A stretch of 64,000 nucleotides of DNA from Cladobotryum mycophilum (lineage: Eukaryota; Ascomycota; Sordariomycetes; Hypocreales; Hypocreaceae), in assembly GCA_036429605.1 (NCBI GenBank), contig JAVFKD010000002.1:2108001-2172000 (forward strand). Direction: 5' to 3'. The notes under the pieces are model-generated. The model was not told where the DNA came from. It searched no databases and was given only the letters and a program-made list of their open reading frames with translations. This document shows positions 10,383-21,286 of the stretch, one piece after another. Each line of letters starts with the position of its first letter. Position 1 is the first letter of the stretch. A program made the translations under genes and the position numbers.

Positions 10383-12697
10383 TGTGGGAATATCAGTAGG
10401 CCTGTATTGCGGCGTTGGGCGTATATAAAATGTGTCTCGGCAGTTTCAACAGATAAAACTAGGCTTTCTGGCTTGACTTTCGACATTAATAAACTGCATA
10501 TTGTTCTCAACATGGGCATATAATAAGCATGTAGCATTATTATTCAATATTGGGTATAGGGTTGTCTAGGCTAGATGTAGCTAATCGGTCAAACAGTTCA
10601 TATTCATACTACCCCAGTGTTCCCCGCAGCATGATTCAGTCAAGGTCGAGTGGCGTTGAGCATAGATTTCTTCGATCTCTCTTGTGTTTGTATTGCGCCC
10701 TTGGCGGCCTGCGGGGAACTTTGAAAGCCGACACGGTCAATGCCGAAGAGTGCTGGAGTCGAGACCTTTGATGTGGGCTCATTATATATTCATTGGCGAG
10801 GAGAGACGCCATTTAATGCATAGCCGACGGGGACAAGGCATATTGCATGAAGGGAGCGATTCAGTTGAGATTTGACTGACTCCATTGCCGCCTCACGTGG
10901 GAGAGTAGGAATGGATATAAGTCACTTCAATACATGTATTGGTAAATAAAACTAGCGTGAGGAATAGATTATGAGTGCATATACTAAGAGTTTGTTGATC
11001 TTTCAGCTTGTTTCGAGCGAAGCCGAGCGATGTCTAGCAGTGACTAAACCGCCATTTACCGCAATAATGAGAGATCCACATAACGGAAGCAAAAAAGGGT
11101 AGCCCAAGCCAAGACAACACTCTGGACTTTGGAGTCCGCACCTTGATATGCCGCGCTGCGGACGGGCGCTAAACTACCTAATCTGCTGATACGGTAAGGA
11201 ATTGCAATGTTTCTGTACCTGAGCAACCAATGTTCCATGCTACAAGAGGCACCTTGGCACCTTAGCTTCTGCGAAGAGGTAACTGGTCATGCAACATTGA
11301 AAGTGGATGATGGAGGGGGAGAAAAGCTAAGGTGGGGGAGAAGAGAGGACGGGATCTTTTCAAGGGTGGTGGATAGCTGAATGGATGGATGGGCTCTAGA
11401 ACTTTGCCGAGCCAACCACAGCAATGCTTTGTTGGGGGAAGGATGCGTGAGGAGATTATGGTCTTTGAAGTCGGTATGTGATGAGGGCTTCTGAGTGCAA
11501 CCCAGGGTTTACCAACACACTGTGCGTATTATGTAATTCAACATGCCGGGGGCTGCATGAGATGTTACTCTTCTTCTTTTTGGGTTGGACCGGAGAAGAA
11601 GTAGGTTTAATCTTACCTTGTGGCATGCAACTCTTTTTCATGTTGGACGGGGGGAAAATACGAAACCTATAGGTTAGGCATACCTGGTGATGATGACTCG
11701 ACCCGTTGCCGGACTTGATTCCCCCCGTTTCTCGGTCGACGGGCACCTGGCACTCATATTTGCTGGCGGCTATGGTTCCGGTAACATGGCAACGAAAGTG
11801 AAAGCCGGAAATGCCCCGTGCCCGTTTTCTTCCCAATAATTACCTCGAACGCAGGTCAACGCAGGGTCAATGCATGCGGGCTAAAGAATATGTGCCATTT
11901 GCTAAAGATGGATTGACGGCAACGCTTCGGGGCAACGGAGCTGTCTGTCTGCAGCCCCACCCGGTTCATCGGTACAACCGCAAGGGGTCATGGTGGTGGT
12001 GGTAGTGATAGTGATAGTGCTCAGTGGTTGGTGCTGGTTGGTGCTGGTGGTGGCATTTTTGGGGTAGAGTCAAGTCTCCCTTTGGTAACATGACGAACGG
12101 GCTGCATCCAAAGGCGTACGTAGATTCTTATGGATACTACCTAACCTTGCAATGATATGGAGTACGAGGTAGTATGAAGCAAGTACCTACGTTACTCTCA
12201 GTCTCGATGTCGTCGTTGGACGCCTCCACCACATATAAGGATTCACGTTTCCCTCCACCCAACTCTCCTCTCCCCTTCCTCGTCTCTTGAAGCAACCTTT
12301 ACTTTTTAGACACTTGTTCTTTTTATATATACCAACTATATATATATATATATCATACCTCTTCTCTTTATTCTCTTCAACTACAATACGTCTATTCCTT
12401 GAGACTGCGGACATCGATAAAACGTAACTAGATACCGAGGCGTTACCGCATAGCTGGTGATCGCATTCCATCCACACCACGCAGTGTAGTAGCAGCTCCT
12501 ACTACGCACACCCAGTACCCTCCAGGTATACCTTGTACCTCTGGTCTGGTAGCTACCCCGCACTCAACCTCCTTCCTCGACGAAATTTCTCCCAGCGGAA
12601 AGATTACCCCGCGACCACAACTCAAATACACACGAGACCAAGAGCAATACTCTCATTTACACCACCACCACCACCCACACACACACAAACAGCAATC
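10383..12697. other. Intergenic: 3' flank of RFC5 and acetyl-CoA synthetase promoter
   Basis: No coding frame is convincing. A CATATAAGG TATA-like box lies near 12231. It is followed by CT-rich leader sequence, an (AT)n run near 12336-12352 and an A/C-rich stretch (CACCACCAC, CACACACA) just before the start codon, which resembles a long 5' leader. A GGT/GTG-rich patch lies at 11989-12055. Confidence 0.6.
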
Positions 12698-15220
12698 ATG
12701 GCTGGAGAACAGAAGAACGAACTCACTGTCCAGGAGGCCCATGCGGTCGACACATTTCGTAAGGCTACCAGACTATCTCTCTCTATCAACCAGAAAAGTC
12801 CAATTGATCTTGAGCTAACAATGATGCAATATAGACCCCCCTGAGAAGATGCTTGCCAGTATGTTATCTCCTAGTCTACCTAGTCCCAATCCAAACCGCC
12901 ACGGTGATCTTCTTTCTGTTCGTTAGGTCCTTTTGCTGACGTCTTCTTCTCTTTCACCCATTTGACAGAGCACCCTAGCAAACCCCACCTTTCTAGTAAG
13001 TTAATTTCAATCTTTAACCCCCGGTCTCGGCGAATAGAGTGGGAACCGGGTTTCCGGGAGAGATTTATTGAACTCGGGCAACTCAACGTTTCATCCGTTC
13101 GGCCGGCCAGTCTTCTTTTTACCCTGCAAAACCAATTTTACTAACCGAAATCAACGATAGGTCTTGAGGAGTATCAGAAACTCTACAAGGAATCCATCAC
13201 AGAGCCCTCCAAATTTTGGGGCAGACATGCGCGTGAGCTCTTGACCTGGGTCCGAGATTTTGAGACTGTCCAGGCCGGTTCTCTGACCGATGGTGATGTC
13301 AAGTGGTTTGTCGAGGGCCAAATCAATGCCTCATACAACTGCATTGACCGTCATGCCTTGAAAGACCCCAACCGTGTTGCCATCATCTACGAAGCCGACG
13401 AGGTCTCTGAAGGTCGCAATGTCACATACGGCGAGTTGCTCCGTGATGTTTCCAAGGCCGCATGGGTCCTGAAGCAGGCTGGTGTGCGCAAGGGCGATAC
13501 TGTTGCCATCTACATGCCCATGATTCCAGAGGCCCTTGTTGCTATTCTGGCTTGCGTCCGTATCGGCGCTGTCCACTCAGTCGTTTTCGCTGGTTTCTCT
13601 GCAGACTCACTGCGAGACCGTGTCCTAGACGCTAGCTCCAAGGTTGTCATCACCACTGACGAGGGCAAGCGTGGCGGCAAGTTCATTGGCACCAAGAAGA
13701 TTGTCGACGATGCCTTGAAGCAGTGCCCTGACGTTACTACCGTTCTCGTTTATAAGCGCACCGGAGCTGATGTCAACATGACTCCTGGTCGTGACCTGTG
13801 GTGGCACGAGGAGGTTGACAAGTGGCCCAGCTACATTCCCCCCGAGCCCATGAACTCTGAGGACCCCCTTTTCCTTCTATACACTTCTGGCTCAACCGGA
13901 AAGCCCAAGGGTGTCATGCACACAACTGGTGGTTACCTGATTGGCGCCGCCCTGACTGGAAAATACGTCTTCGATATCCATGACGGCGACCGCTACTTCT
14001 GTGGTGGTGATGTCGGCTGGATCACCGGTCACACCTATGTTGTTTACGCCCCTCTGCTTCTGGGTGTCTCGACTGTAGTCTTCGAAGGTACACCTGCCTA
14101 CCCCAACTTCTCTAGATACTGGGATATTATCAAGAAGCACAAGGTCACTCAGTTCTACGTTGCGCCTACTGCGTTGCGACTGCTGAAGCGAGCTGGTGAC
14201 GAGCACGTCCGTGGTAAGATGGAGCACCTTCGTGTTCTCGGTACTGTCGGCGAACCTATCGCTGCTGAAGTCTGGAAATGGTATTTTGAAGTCGTGGGCA
14301 AGGAAGAAGCTCAGATCGTCGATGTAAGTTCCCTTGAGAGGATAAGGATTTGGTCTTTCAGAAACTAACATATTGCATAGACTTACTGGCAGACGGAGAC
14401 TGGTTCCAATGTCATTACTCCTCTTGCAGGCGTAACCCCCACCAAGCCTGGAAGCGCCTCATTCCCATTCTTTGGTGTCGAAGCCGCCATCATTGACCCC
14501 GTATCCGGCGAAGAGATCCACGGAAACGACGTCGAAGGCGTACTGGCCTTTAAGCAGCCGTGGCCTAGTATGGCTCGTACGGTCTATGGTGCCCACAAGC
14601 GATACATGGACACCTACCTTAACGTCTACAAGGGTTACTATGTAAGTGCCATTACATGAGATGTGAGCTACTAGCAAAGCTAACAGTTGGATGATTAGTT
14701 CACAGGTGATGGTGCCGGCCGAGACCACGAGGGATTCTACTGGATCCGAGGACGTGTTGACGATGTTGTCAATGTTAGTGGCCACCGCCTGTCCACAGCC
14801 GAGATCGAGGCTGCCCTCATTGAGCACCATGCAGTTGCCGAGGCAGCTGTTGTCGGTGTTACGGATGAGCTTACCGGCCAAGCCGTCAACGCCTTTGTCG
14901 CCGTCAAGGATGGCAATCAGATCAACGATGCTCTTCGAAAGGAGTTCATCTTGCAAGTGCGAAAGAGCATTGGCCCCTTTGCCGCACCCAAGGCCGTATT
15001 CATTGTTGCCGACCTGCCCAAGACTCGAAGCGGCAAGATTATGCGCCGTATCTTGAGAAAGATTCTCGCGGGTGAGGAAGATCAGCTCGGAGACACATCA
15101 ACAGTAAGTCATTTCTCAATCTGTTTCAATTGTATTTGATGCTAATATGTGCCATAGTTGTCGGATCCTAGCGTTGTGGAGAAGATCATCCAGACAGTTC
15201 ATGAGTCTAGGGGTAAATAA
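12698..15220 (+). CDS. facA/ACS1: Acetyl-CoA synthetase (AMP-forming)
   Basis: The enzyme converts acetate, ATP and CoA to acetyl-CoA, AMP and pyrophosphate. It is needed for growth on acetate and feeds lipid synthesis and histone acetylation. There are seven exons: 12698-12758, 12835-12858 (24 nt), 12969-12995 (27 nt), 13161-14323, 14381-14641, 14699-15103 and 15158-15220. All phases agree and give 667 residues, the usual fungal size. Signatures seen are the acyl-adenylate P-loop YTSGSTGKPKGVMHTTGGYL, GDVGWITGHTYVVYAPL, the adenine-binding TYWQTETG, the hinge region DDVVNVSGHRLST, and the C-terminal RSGKIMRRILRKI with the catalytic (and acetyl-regulated) lysine. The start gives MAGEQKNELTVQEAHAVDTF, typical of the family. 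The gene symbol follows Aspergillus (facA) and yeast (ACS1) usage. Acetate induction is known for the family but was not demonstrated from motifs here. Confidence 0.97.
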
Positions 15221-17393
15221 ATAAAGATGGAGAAATGGAATCTACAATGTGTTTTACGTCTTGGTTTGTGGGTGAATACTATTGGTATTCGATGGGTATG
15301 TGAAGGGGGAGTATTTTAATGATTGGAGCAAAATCTAGGTGTCATTTTTTGGGGGATATTCTGGGGAGTGATATCTTGAGTTATAGCAGCGGTCTTCAGC
15401 AGGCAATGAATACTACGTATCACTTTCAAATGATGAAATCTGCAACTTGATTCACAATCCAAGAAGGGTTTTGTGAAGGGCTTTCATATCGAGCGGCAGT
15501 TATGTCGGCATCTGAGATATTATGGATGTTTGGATCCATCTTGGCACTGCACTTGGATTGACACTTAGATTAACTTTTTTAATATTGGCAGTCAATAAAG
15601 AGTTGAGGCTTTAAGTTTGTATAAAACCTTATCCTTGGATGGGACGCCTTGCTAGTCTGGCAGTTTCCGAATTGTCCGGTTTGAGATATTCGATTGCCAA
15701 GAAGAGGACCAAGCCCAATTGTCGTCGTCATCTGATGGATGGCGTTGGGTGTAGGGGGATGCAAGTTCAATGGCTGGATAAAATCGTGGGGAAAGGAAGA
15801 TGACGGCGGAGCGGGCTGTTTCGAGGTCACGGATGGATGGGGCATGGATGGAGGGATACCTTGCTTGTCTTTGTCTGAGGTAATGCATGCGACGATGGTG
15901 GCGGCCAAGCGTGGCTCAGCCCATTGTGTGTCTGTGTGAGTGTGAGGGGGGTTGGAGATGGATAGTGATCTGATAGCTGATAGGTTGATGGGCGAACCAT
16001 TGAGACAGAGAATGGAAGCGTTGCGATAGTGAAGGATGGAATGTTGTCTCGGAGCGAATTGATCCTTTTGCTTTGTTTTCTCGAACAATGTTTTGGATAT
16101 AAAGAGCCTGCATGCATGTAAGACGAACTGCAGAGAGAAAAGAAGAAGAAAAAAACTCCCATGATAGGATTAACAGAAGCGTACGGAGTATGACTTGTCT
16201 TATTTTTTTTTAAGACGCACATGATGTGAGGATGCATGGGGGGTATCACCAACAGACCCAACTACAAATGCAGATGAGGGGCTTTTTTCTCTCTCCCGCT
16301 GTAAAACTCAACCGTGTTTCGAGAGGTCTTGGCGAGTGAGCGATGGCTCCATCTTGTACGAGTCAATGGAGGTTGCATTACGTGGACTGTCGAGGCGCAA
16401 TAAGAGTTTTAAAAAAAGTTTTCAAAAAAAAAATTTAGAAGAAGGGGGGGGGCTCTTCAAGGTATGAATTAAAATCCGATATTGATTCATTGATTTCTAA
16501 GCTTCAACTCCGTATTCGTGTGAGATGGGAAATAAGGCTTCAAGGTGTGTTACGAACCAACGGAGGGATTGAAGCATGGCATCCATGGGATCCGTGGATG
16601 GGATCTCATGGATGTTGCCATAGCCACCATTGGCATGGCAGTGGCTTGGGATTGTCCAGTGGGAGTTTAGTGAGAGAAATGCGCTAAATTGCAGTGGAGT
16701 GTCCCAGTAACCTGTCCCCCCTCTACCCCCATGTAAGTCCGCTGAATGCGCTGCGACGAAACCCAGCCAAGCCTGGAGGCCTTCTGAGACCTGTTCTCTC
16801 CCCCGTTGGCCGAAGCCTTCGGTCCGCTGTCAAGGTCTAATCGGCTCCCTCGATCAGTTGACTAAGAGCCTGGCCTAAGTTGTAGTAGCAAGAGCGAGGC
16901 GCAAATCCATCTCAGTGTCTAGGTTCCCCCAGCCCAGCCCAGCGGCAGCTTGTCGCAACTCTCTCTAATCTTCATTTCCTGCTACCAATCCAATCTTCTT
17001 GGTGATCTTCATCCAACCAAAACCTCTCCCATCACAGCCCTCTTGTCCACACACGCTCTCTCTCACTCTCTTTCTCTCTCTCCTCGTGGAATTCCTCTCC
17101 CCTCACTCTTGGCGTCTTGCTTACCATTGAGCGCCACTTCGACGGCGACGACGTACTTCCATCCATTGTACATACATACGTACATACTTTAACCTTTGCT
17201 TTGCCCTTTTCGCTTTTGTTCATTTGCTTTGCCTTAGAAGATTTAGACTTGCCGCGTCCAAGAAGATTCCATCTCCTCGAGTTAAAACGTGCACTGCATG
17301 GCTTGCCTACTTCGATAATACTTTACTTTGTTCAACCATCTTTGTCCCCCCTCTTGCGTCTCCTTCACAGAGGGGCCGCTCGAGTCTGTAGCA
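15221..17393. other. Intergenic between ACS and the ADAM gene
   Basis: Several minus-strand frames near 15580-16260 lack coding character. A/G homopolymers lie at 16410-16450. From about 16950 to 17390 the sequence is strongly CT-rich (CTCTCTCTCACTCTCTTTCTC), which looks like a fungal promoter/5' leader for the downstream gene. A TACATACATACGTACATAC run lies near 17168. Confidence 0.55.
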
Positions 17394-19937
17394 ATGGTTA
17401 CACTACGGTCCATAGTTGCTGCTCTTGCTAGCGCTTCGCTGTTTTCTCATTCAGTGTTTGGTAAATATATCCATTCAATCTATTTATGCCATGTGCTGTA
17501 TCTTTGTATATTCTTTGTGTCGCTAACATTATATGATGTCTCTACAGCTCATTCCGTTCAACGAAACCCTCTAACCTACGTCTCTGTCGTCGAAGAGATC
17601 AACATCCATACGCCATCCCACCGCGTACACTCCCACTCCAAATTTGACCTCACATTCAGCCTCCACGATGGCCAGGAAAAGTTTCGATTATCGCTTCATC
17701 CAAACCACGATCTTATTCACGACGATTTCGCTTTGACCATTTTAGACGCAGATGGAAATGTCAAGTCGACGGAGCCCGTGGATCGGGCGCTGCACAAGGT
17801 CTACAAAGGCGATGCCTTCGTAGAGCGCCCGGGGGAGATTGGCTGGTCCAAGGCTGGATGGGCAAGAATAACAATGCACCGCGATGGCAGACACCCCGTA
17901 TTCGACGGCGTCTTTCGCATAGACGGCAATCATCACCATATCCAGACCGGCTCACGGTATAATTATCTTAGACATGAGCACGATCCCGAATTCTCAAAGG
18001 ACGGCAACTTGGGTGACGACGAAACCATGGTTGTATGGCGTGATTCCGATATTGGGGGCTCTCTGGGCCATGGCGAACTCAAGCGTGATGTCTCGTATAA
18101 ATCGACCTGCGACTCTGATTCCCTTGGTTTCAATACCAGATACGACCAGGAGCTAAAACGATCTAGTCCACTGCAGGGCATGAGTGTGAGGTCTCTTTTC
18201 GGCCGCCAGTCTATTGATGGGGGCTCCTCAGGCGGTGGTGGAGGTCTGGACTTGGTTAGTAGCATAGGAAAGCTGGACGGTTGTCCTACCACGAGGAAAG
18301 TTGCGCTGGTAGGCATTGCGACAGACTGCACGTACTGGCAAGGATTCAATTCTACCGAGGACCTGAGAAAATTCGTCATTGGGATGGTCAACCAGGCGTC
18401 GCAACTCTACGAAAGCACATTCAAGATCTCTCTAGGCATCAAAAACTTGACCGTGTTAGAGAAGGGATGTCCGGGAACTCCGGCACCAGCAACCCCATGG
18501 AACGTTGATTGTGGTCCTAGCACCACCATCAGTGATCGACTCAACCTCTTTTCCGCCTGGAGAGGAAGATCTCAGGATAGCAATGCCTACTGGACTCTAC
18601 TGACTAGCTGTCCTACGGACTCGGCAGTCGGTCTTGCCTGGAGGGGGCAACTCTGCCGGCCAGGAGCTGGCTCCAGCAGCGATGGTAACGGTAATAACGA
18701 GACTGTTGCCGCCGCCAACGTTGTCGTCAAGACTTCCACAGAGTGGCAAGTCTTTGCTCACGAAACTGGACATACCTTTGGAGCTGTCCACGACTGTACA
18801 GCCGATACTTGCCCCGTCGATCCCAAGAACACGGTGTGTTGCCCGCTTAATGCATCGTCCTGTGACGCAGGAGAGAGGTTTATCATGAACCCATCTACAG
18901 GATCTGGCATCACCGCCTTTTCCCCATGCAGTATTGGCAACATCTGTTCCAGCCTCAAGGTCACTGCGATGTCTCAATGCTTGACCGATAACAAGAACAT
19001 CGAAACCATCACAGGTAGTCAATGTGGAAACGGCATCGTGGAGCCTGGTGAGCAGTGTGACTGTGGCGGGGACCAGGCCTGCCAAAACAACCCGTGCTGT
19101 GATGCCAAGACGTGCAAGTTCAAGAGCGGGGCGGTCTGCGATCCATCTAATGAAGATTGCTGTACGGACCAGTGCAAGTTCGCTTCGTCAGGCACGGTAT
19201 GCCGAGCCAGCACTGGCGAGTGTGATCTTCAGGAGACATGCCCTGGCACTACTGCAAAATGCCCAGATGACGGACACAAGAATGACGGCGATAGCTGCGG
19301 TACTGGAGGTGGCCTGAAGTGTGCTTCGGGACAATGCACTTCGCGTGACCGACAGTGCCAAGCTATTGTCGGGACGTCAACCAACAACAACTCAACGAAA
19401 GCTTGCCCTCAGACATCAAATAGCTGCCAGCTATCATGTGCAGCTAGTTCATTTTCAATGGGCAGCGGTCAATGTCTGGTATTTGGACAAAATTTCATCG
19501 ATGGAACCCCCTGTTCTGGCGGCGGACACTGCGTCAACGGGGACTGTAAGGGCAGCTCTACAGCCAAGGAGATTAAGGATTGGATTGTCAACCATAAAAC
19601 TATAGTAATTCCTGTGGCATGTGTCATCGGTCTTCTCATCATCATCGTCTTTGGAAGCTGCCTCTTGAGCTGCTGCAAAACTCGAAGAAGGAGAGCACCA
19701 AAGTACTCTCCCCAGATGTCTTCAAGCTGGCACTCTTCTAACGAGCAGTGGAGAGGAGGTGCGCAGGACAATCAACAGAGTTATGGACTTACTGGCATGC
19801 GTCCCGCGGATGACTATTCTTACCCGCCGCCACAGCAACCACCACCTCCGGCTTATATGTACGATCAAGTGCCCGATCATGAGGGTTGGCAACACAACGG
19901 CAACAATAACAATAACAGGATCCCGAGATATGCGTAA
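17394..19937 (+). CDS. ADAM-type membrane metalloprotease with disintegrin domain
   Basis: This is a predicted zinc endopeptidase of the reprolysin/ADAM family, anchored in the plasma membrane and acting outside the cell or in the secretory path. From the start at 17394 the order is: signal peptide (MVTLRSIVAALASASLFSHS); prodomain; catalytic domain with HETGHTFGAVHDC (HExxHxxGxxHD zinc site); disintegrin-like Cys-rich region beginning CGNGIVEPGEQCDCG; a further Cys-rich stretch; one membrane helix (IVIPVACVIGLLIIIVFG); and a cytoplasmic tail with a proline-rich YPPPQQPPPPAYMYD. There are two exons, 17394-17460 and 17548-19937, giving 818 residues. The 87-bp intron has no stop and is a multiple of three, so an unspliced reading also stays open. 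Fungal ADAMs (ADM-A/ADM-B in Aspergillus) are known from sequence, but their substrates are largely unknown. A start 66 bases upstream (17328) exists but would lack a clean signal peptide. Confidence 0.93.
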   Translation: MVTLRSIVAALASASLFSHSVFGKYIHSIYLCHVLYLCIFFVSLTLYDVSTAHSVQRNPLTYVSVVEEINIHTPSHRVHSHSKFDLTFSLHDGQEKFRLSLHPNHDLIHDDFALTILDADGNVKSTEPVDRALHKVYKGDAFVERPGEIGWSKAGWARITMHRDGRHPVFDGVFRIDGNHHHIQTGSRYNYLRHEHDPEFSKDGNLGDDETMVVWRDSDIGGSLGHGELKRDVSYKSTCDSDSLGFNTRYDQELKRSSPLQGMSVRSLFGRQSIDGGSSGGGGGLDLVSSIGKLDGCPTTRKVALVGIATDCTYWQGFNSTEDLRKFVIGMVNQASQLYESTFKISLGIKNLTVLEKGCPGTPAPATPWNVDCGPSTTISDRLNLFSAWRGRSQDSNAYWTLLTSCPTDSAVGLAWRGQLCRPGAGSSSDGNGNNETVAAANVVVKTSTEWQVFAHETGHTFGAVHDCTADTCPVDPKNTVCCPLNASSCDAGERFIMNPSTGSGITAFSPCSIGNICSSLKVTAMSQCLTDNKNIETITGSQCGNGIVEPGEQCDCGGDQACQNNPCCDAKTCKFKSGAVCDPSNEDCCTDQCKFASSGTVCRASTGECDLQETCPGTTAKCPDDGHKNDGDSCGTGGGLKCASGQCTSRDRQCQAIVGTSTNNNSTKACPQTSNSCQLSCAASSFSMGSGQCLVFGQNFIDGTPCSGGGHCVNGDCKGSSTAKEIKDWIVNHKTIVIPVACVIGLLIIIVFGSCLLSCCKTRRRRAPKYSPQMSSSWHSSNEQWRGGAQDNQQSYGLTGMRPADDYSYPPPQQPPPPAYMYDQVPDHEGWQHNGNNNNNRIPRYA

Positions 19938-20411
19938 TGGAGTGAATACCTCGGGTCCTCTTAATATTGGCAATCGATTGTCACGACTATAAGGGGTTGG
20001 GTAGCGGAGTCTCTTTTATTATTGTGTGCCTTTGAGATATGGCATGATATGGCGTTTTATAGGGTTTCATCATTAAAGGTTTTGGTTTTGGATGTTGTGT
20101 AATGCCGTCATGATAACATGTTGATGATTTTTTTGGGGAGAAAGACGGGGGGATAAGATATACTTGGGAGAGGTTGTTTGGCGCGATTGTCTTGGGAGCA
20201 AAGCAGAAATAAGTATATATGAATACATAAACATGTTTGCAGAGTTGGATGCATGATCTTTCGCTCTGCTTGAGGCTACCAGCACAAAACACACGAAAAG
20301 ATATCGAACCAGAACCACTTCCATGTTCTCCATTACCATCCATCAGTCGTCTTCTCACCCCTGCCTAACCAACATCATTTTTCATAGATGTGGAAGTTTG
20401 ATATTATACTG
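19938..20411. other. Convergent 3' flanks of the ADAM and poly-Q genes
   Basis: A non-coding stretch between two convergent genes. AT-rich segments around 20020-20240 are typical of 3' ends. No other feature was seen. Confidence 0.55.
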
Positions 20412-21206
20412 TTAAGAAACTACTTGAGAAGAAAAGGGATAACAAGGGCAGTGCTTCTTAAGCAACTCTGCCACCGTGCATCTGTCGTCTGCGCGGCTCG
20501 TGACGAGACCCGGCCGATCCGGCGTGTTGATTGCCTCTGCCCTGTTGGGGGGAGAAGGATCGAAGCCGCAGAGCGTGGCGGTGAAGCGATGGCGTTGACC
20601 TGGGATGCTCTGTGGGAAATTGTGAGTGATGCCTTTTTGAGGGGGTGCTTTTCGGATGATGATGTTTTTTTTTGTCCTGGTGATGCTGCTGGTGATGGTG
20701 CTGATGATGATGATAAGGAAAAGATAAGGTAAAGGAGGAGAAGTTGTGTGAGATGACAGAAGGGAAAACGTACGTCGCCTGTGCTTTGTGCGTACATCAT
20801 GAGCTGTTCTCGACTATCTAGAACAGACAGTGCAAATGCCCTTCTCTCCCTATCTTCAAAGGGTTCAGAGGCAAATCTAGAAAGAAGACGCTCGGATTAG
20901 TTTCTCTTTACTCATCTATCGTATGAAAAGTGGGAAGACAAATCTCTTTTCAAGTGACGGAGAAGGAGAAGAAGAAGAAGAAGAAGAAGAAGAAGAAGAA
21001 GAAAGGGAAAGAAGAAGAGGACGAGAACGAGGAAGAGAAGAAGAAGGAGAAAGGAAAGAAAAACGTACCCATGTCCCAACCTCAACTTTCGAACACCAGT
21101 CTGTTTACCATCCGAGCTCTCGTCATCAGACTCATCTTCGTCGTCTGATTTCGTGTACGGGTCTTTGCCACGGGCCTGGCGGTCCCGCATCTCTTGCGTG
21201 AAGACT

Positions 21207-21238
<32 letters not shown>

Positions 21239-21286
21239 TTGTTGTGTGCCGCCGTAGCGCTGGGTGCCTTGCTGCGGGGTAGACAT
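20412..21286 (-). CDS. Small poly-Q acidic protein, unrecognised
   Basis: I do not recognise the family, but the three-exon model is coherent. Exons are 21069-21286, 20774-20876 and 20412-20609 (read on the minus strand); donors and acceptors are consensus-like, and the phases add to 172 residues. The order is MSTPQQGTQRYGG, a 13-residue glutamine tract encoded by mixed CAG/CAA, ARGKDPYTKSDDEDESDDES (acidic), KLRLGHGFASEPFEDRERR, then SREQLMMYAQSTGDSIPGQR running into RHRFTATLCGF across the last junction. The continuity of LMMYAQSTGD and SIPGQRHRF over the splice supports the model. The acidic Ser/Asp patch looks like a casein-kinase-2 type substrate (inference). Intron 1 contains a long GAA/TTC repeat. 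Confidence 0.7.
20961..21060. repeat. GAA/TTC purine-pyrimidine repeat inside an intron
   Basis: About 100 bases of almost pure purine on the plus strand. It begins with at least 12 GAA/AGA units and continues with interrupted GAAGAG blocks. It lies in intron 1 of the small poly-Q gene, whose transcript therefore carries a UUC-rich tract, which may serve as a long polypyrimidine tract. Confidence 0.9.

Noticed and set aside
12187..12631. Minus-strand frames over the ACS promoter
   Set aside because: They derive from CT-rich and AT-repeat leader sequence; no conserved features.
17328..17393. Upstream in-frame Met for the ADAM gene
   Set aside because: The extension would put a Cys/Pro-rich leader before a clear signal peptide; the Met at 17394 fits the family better.
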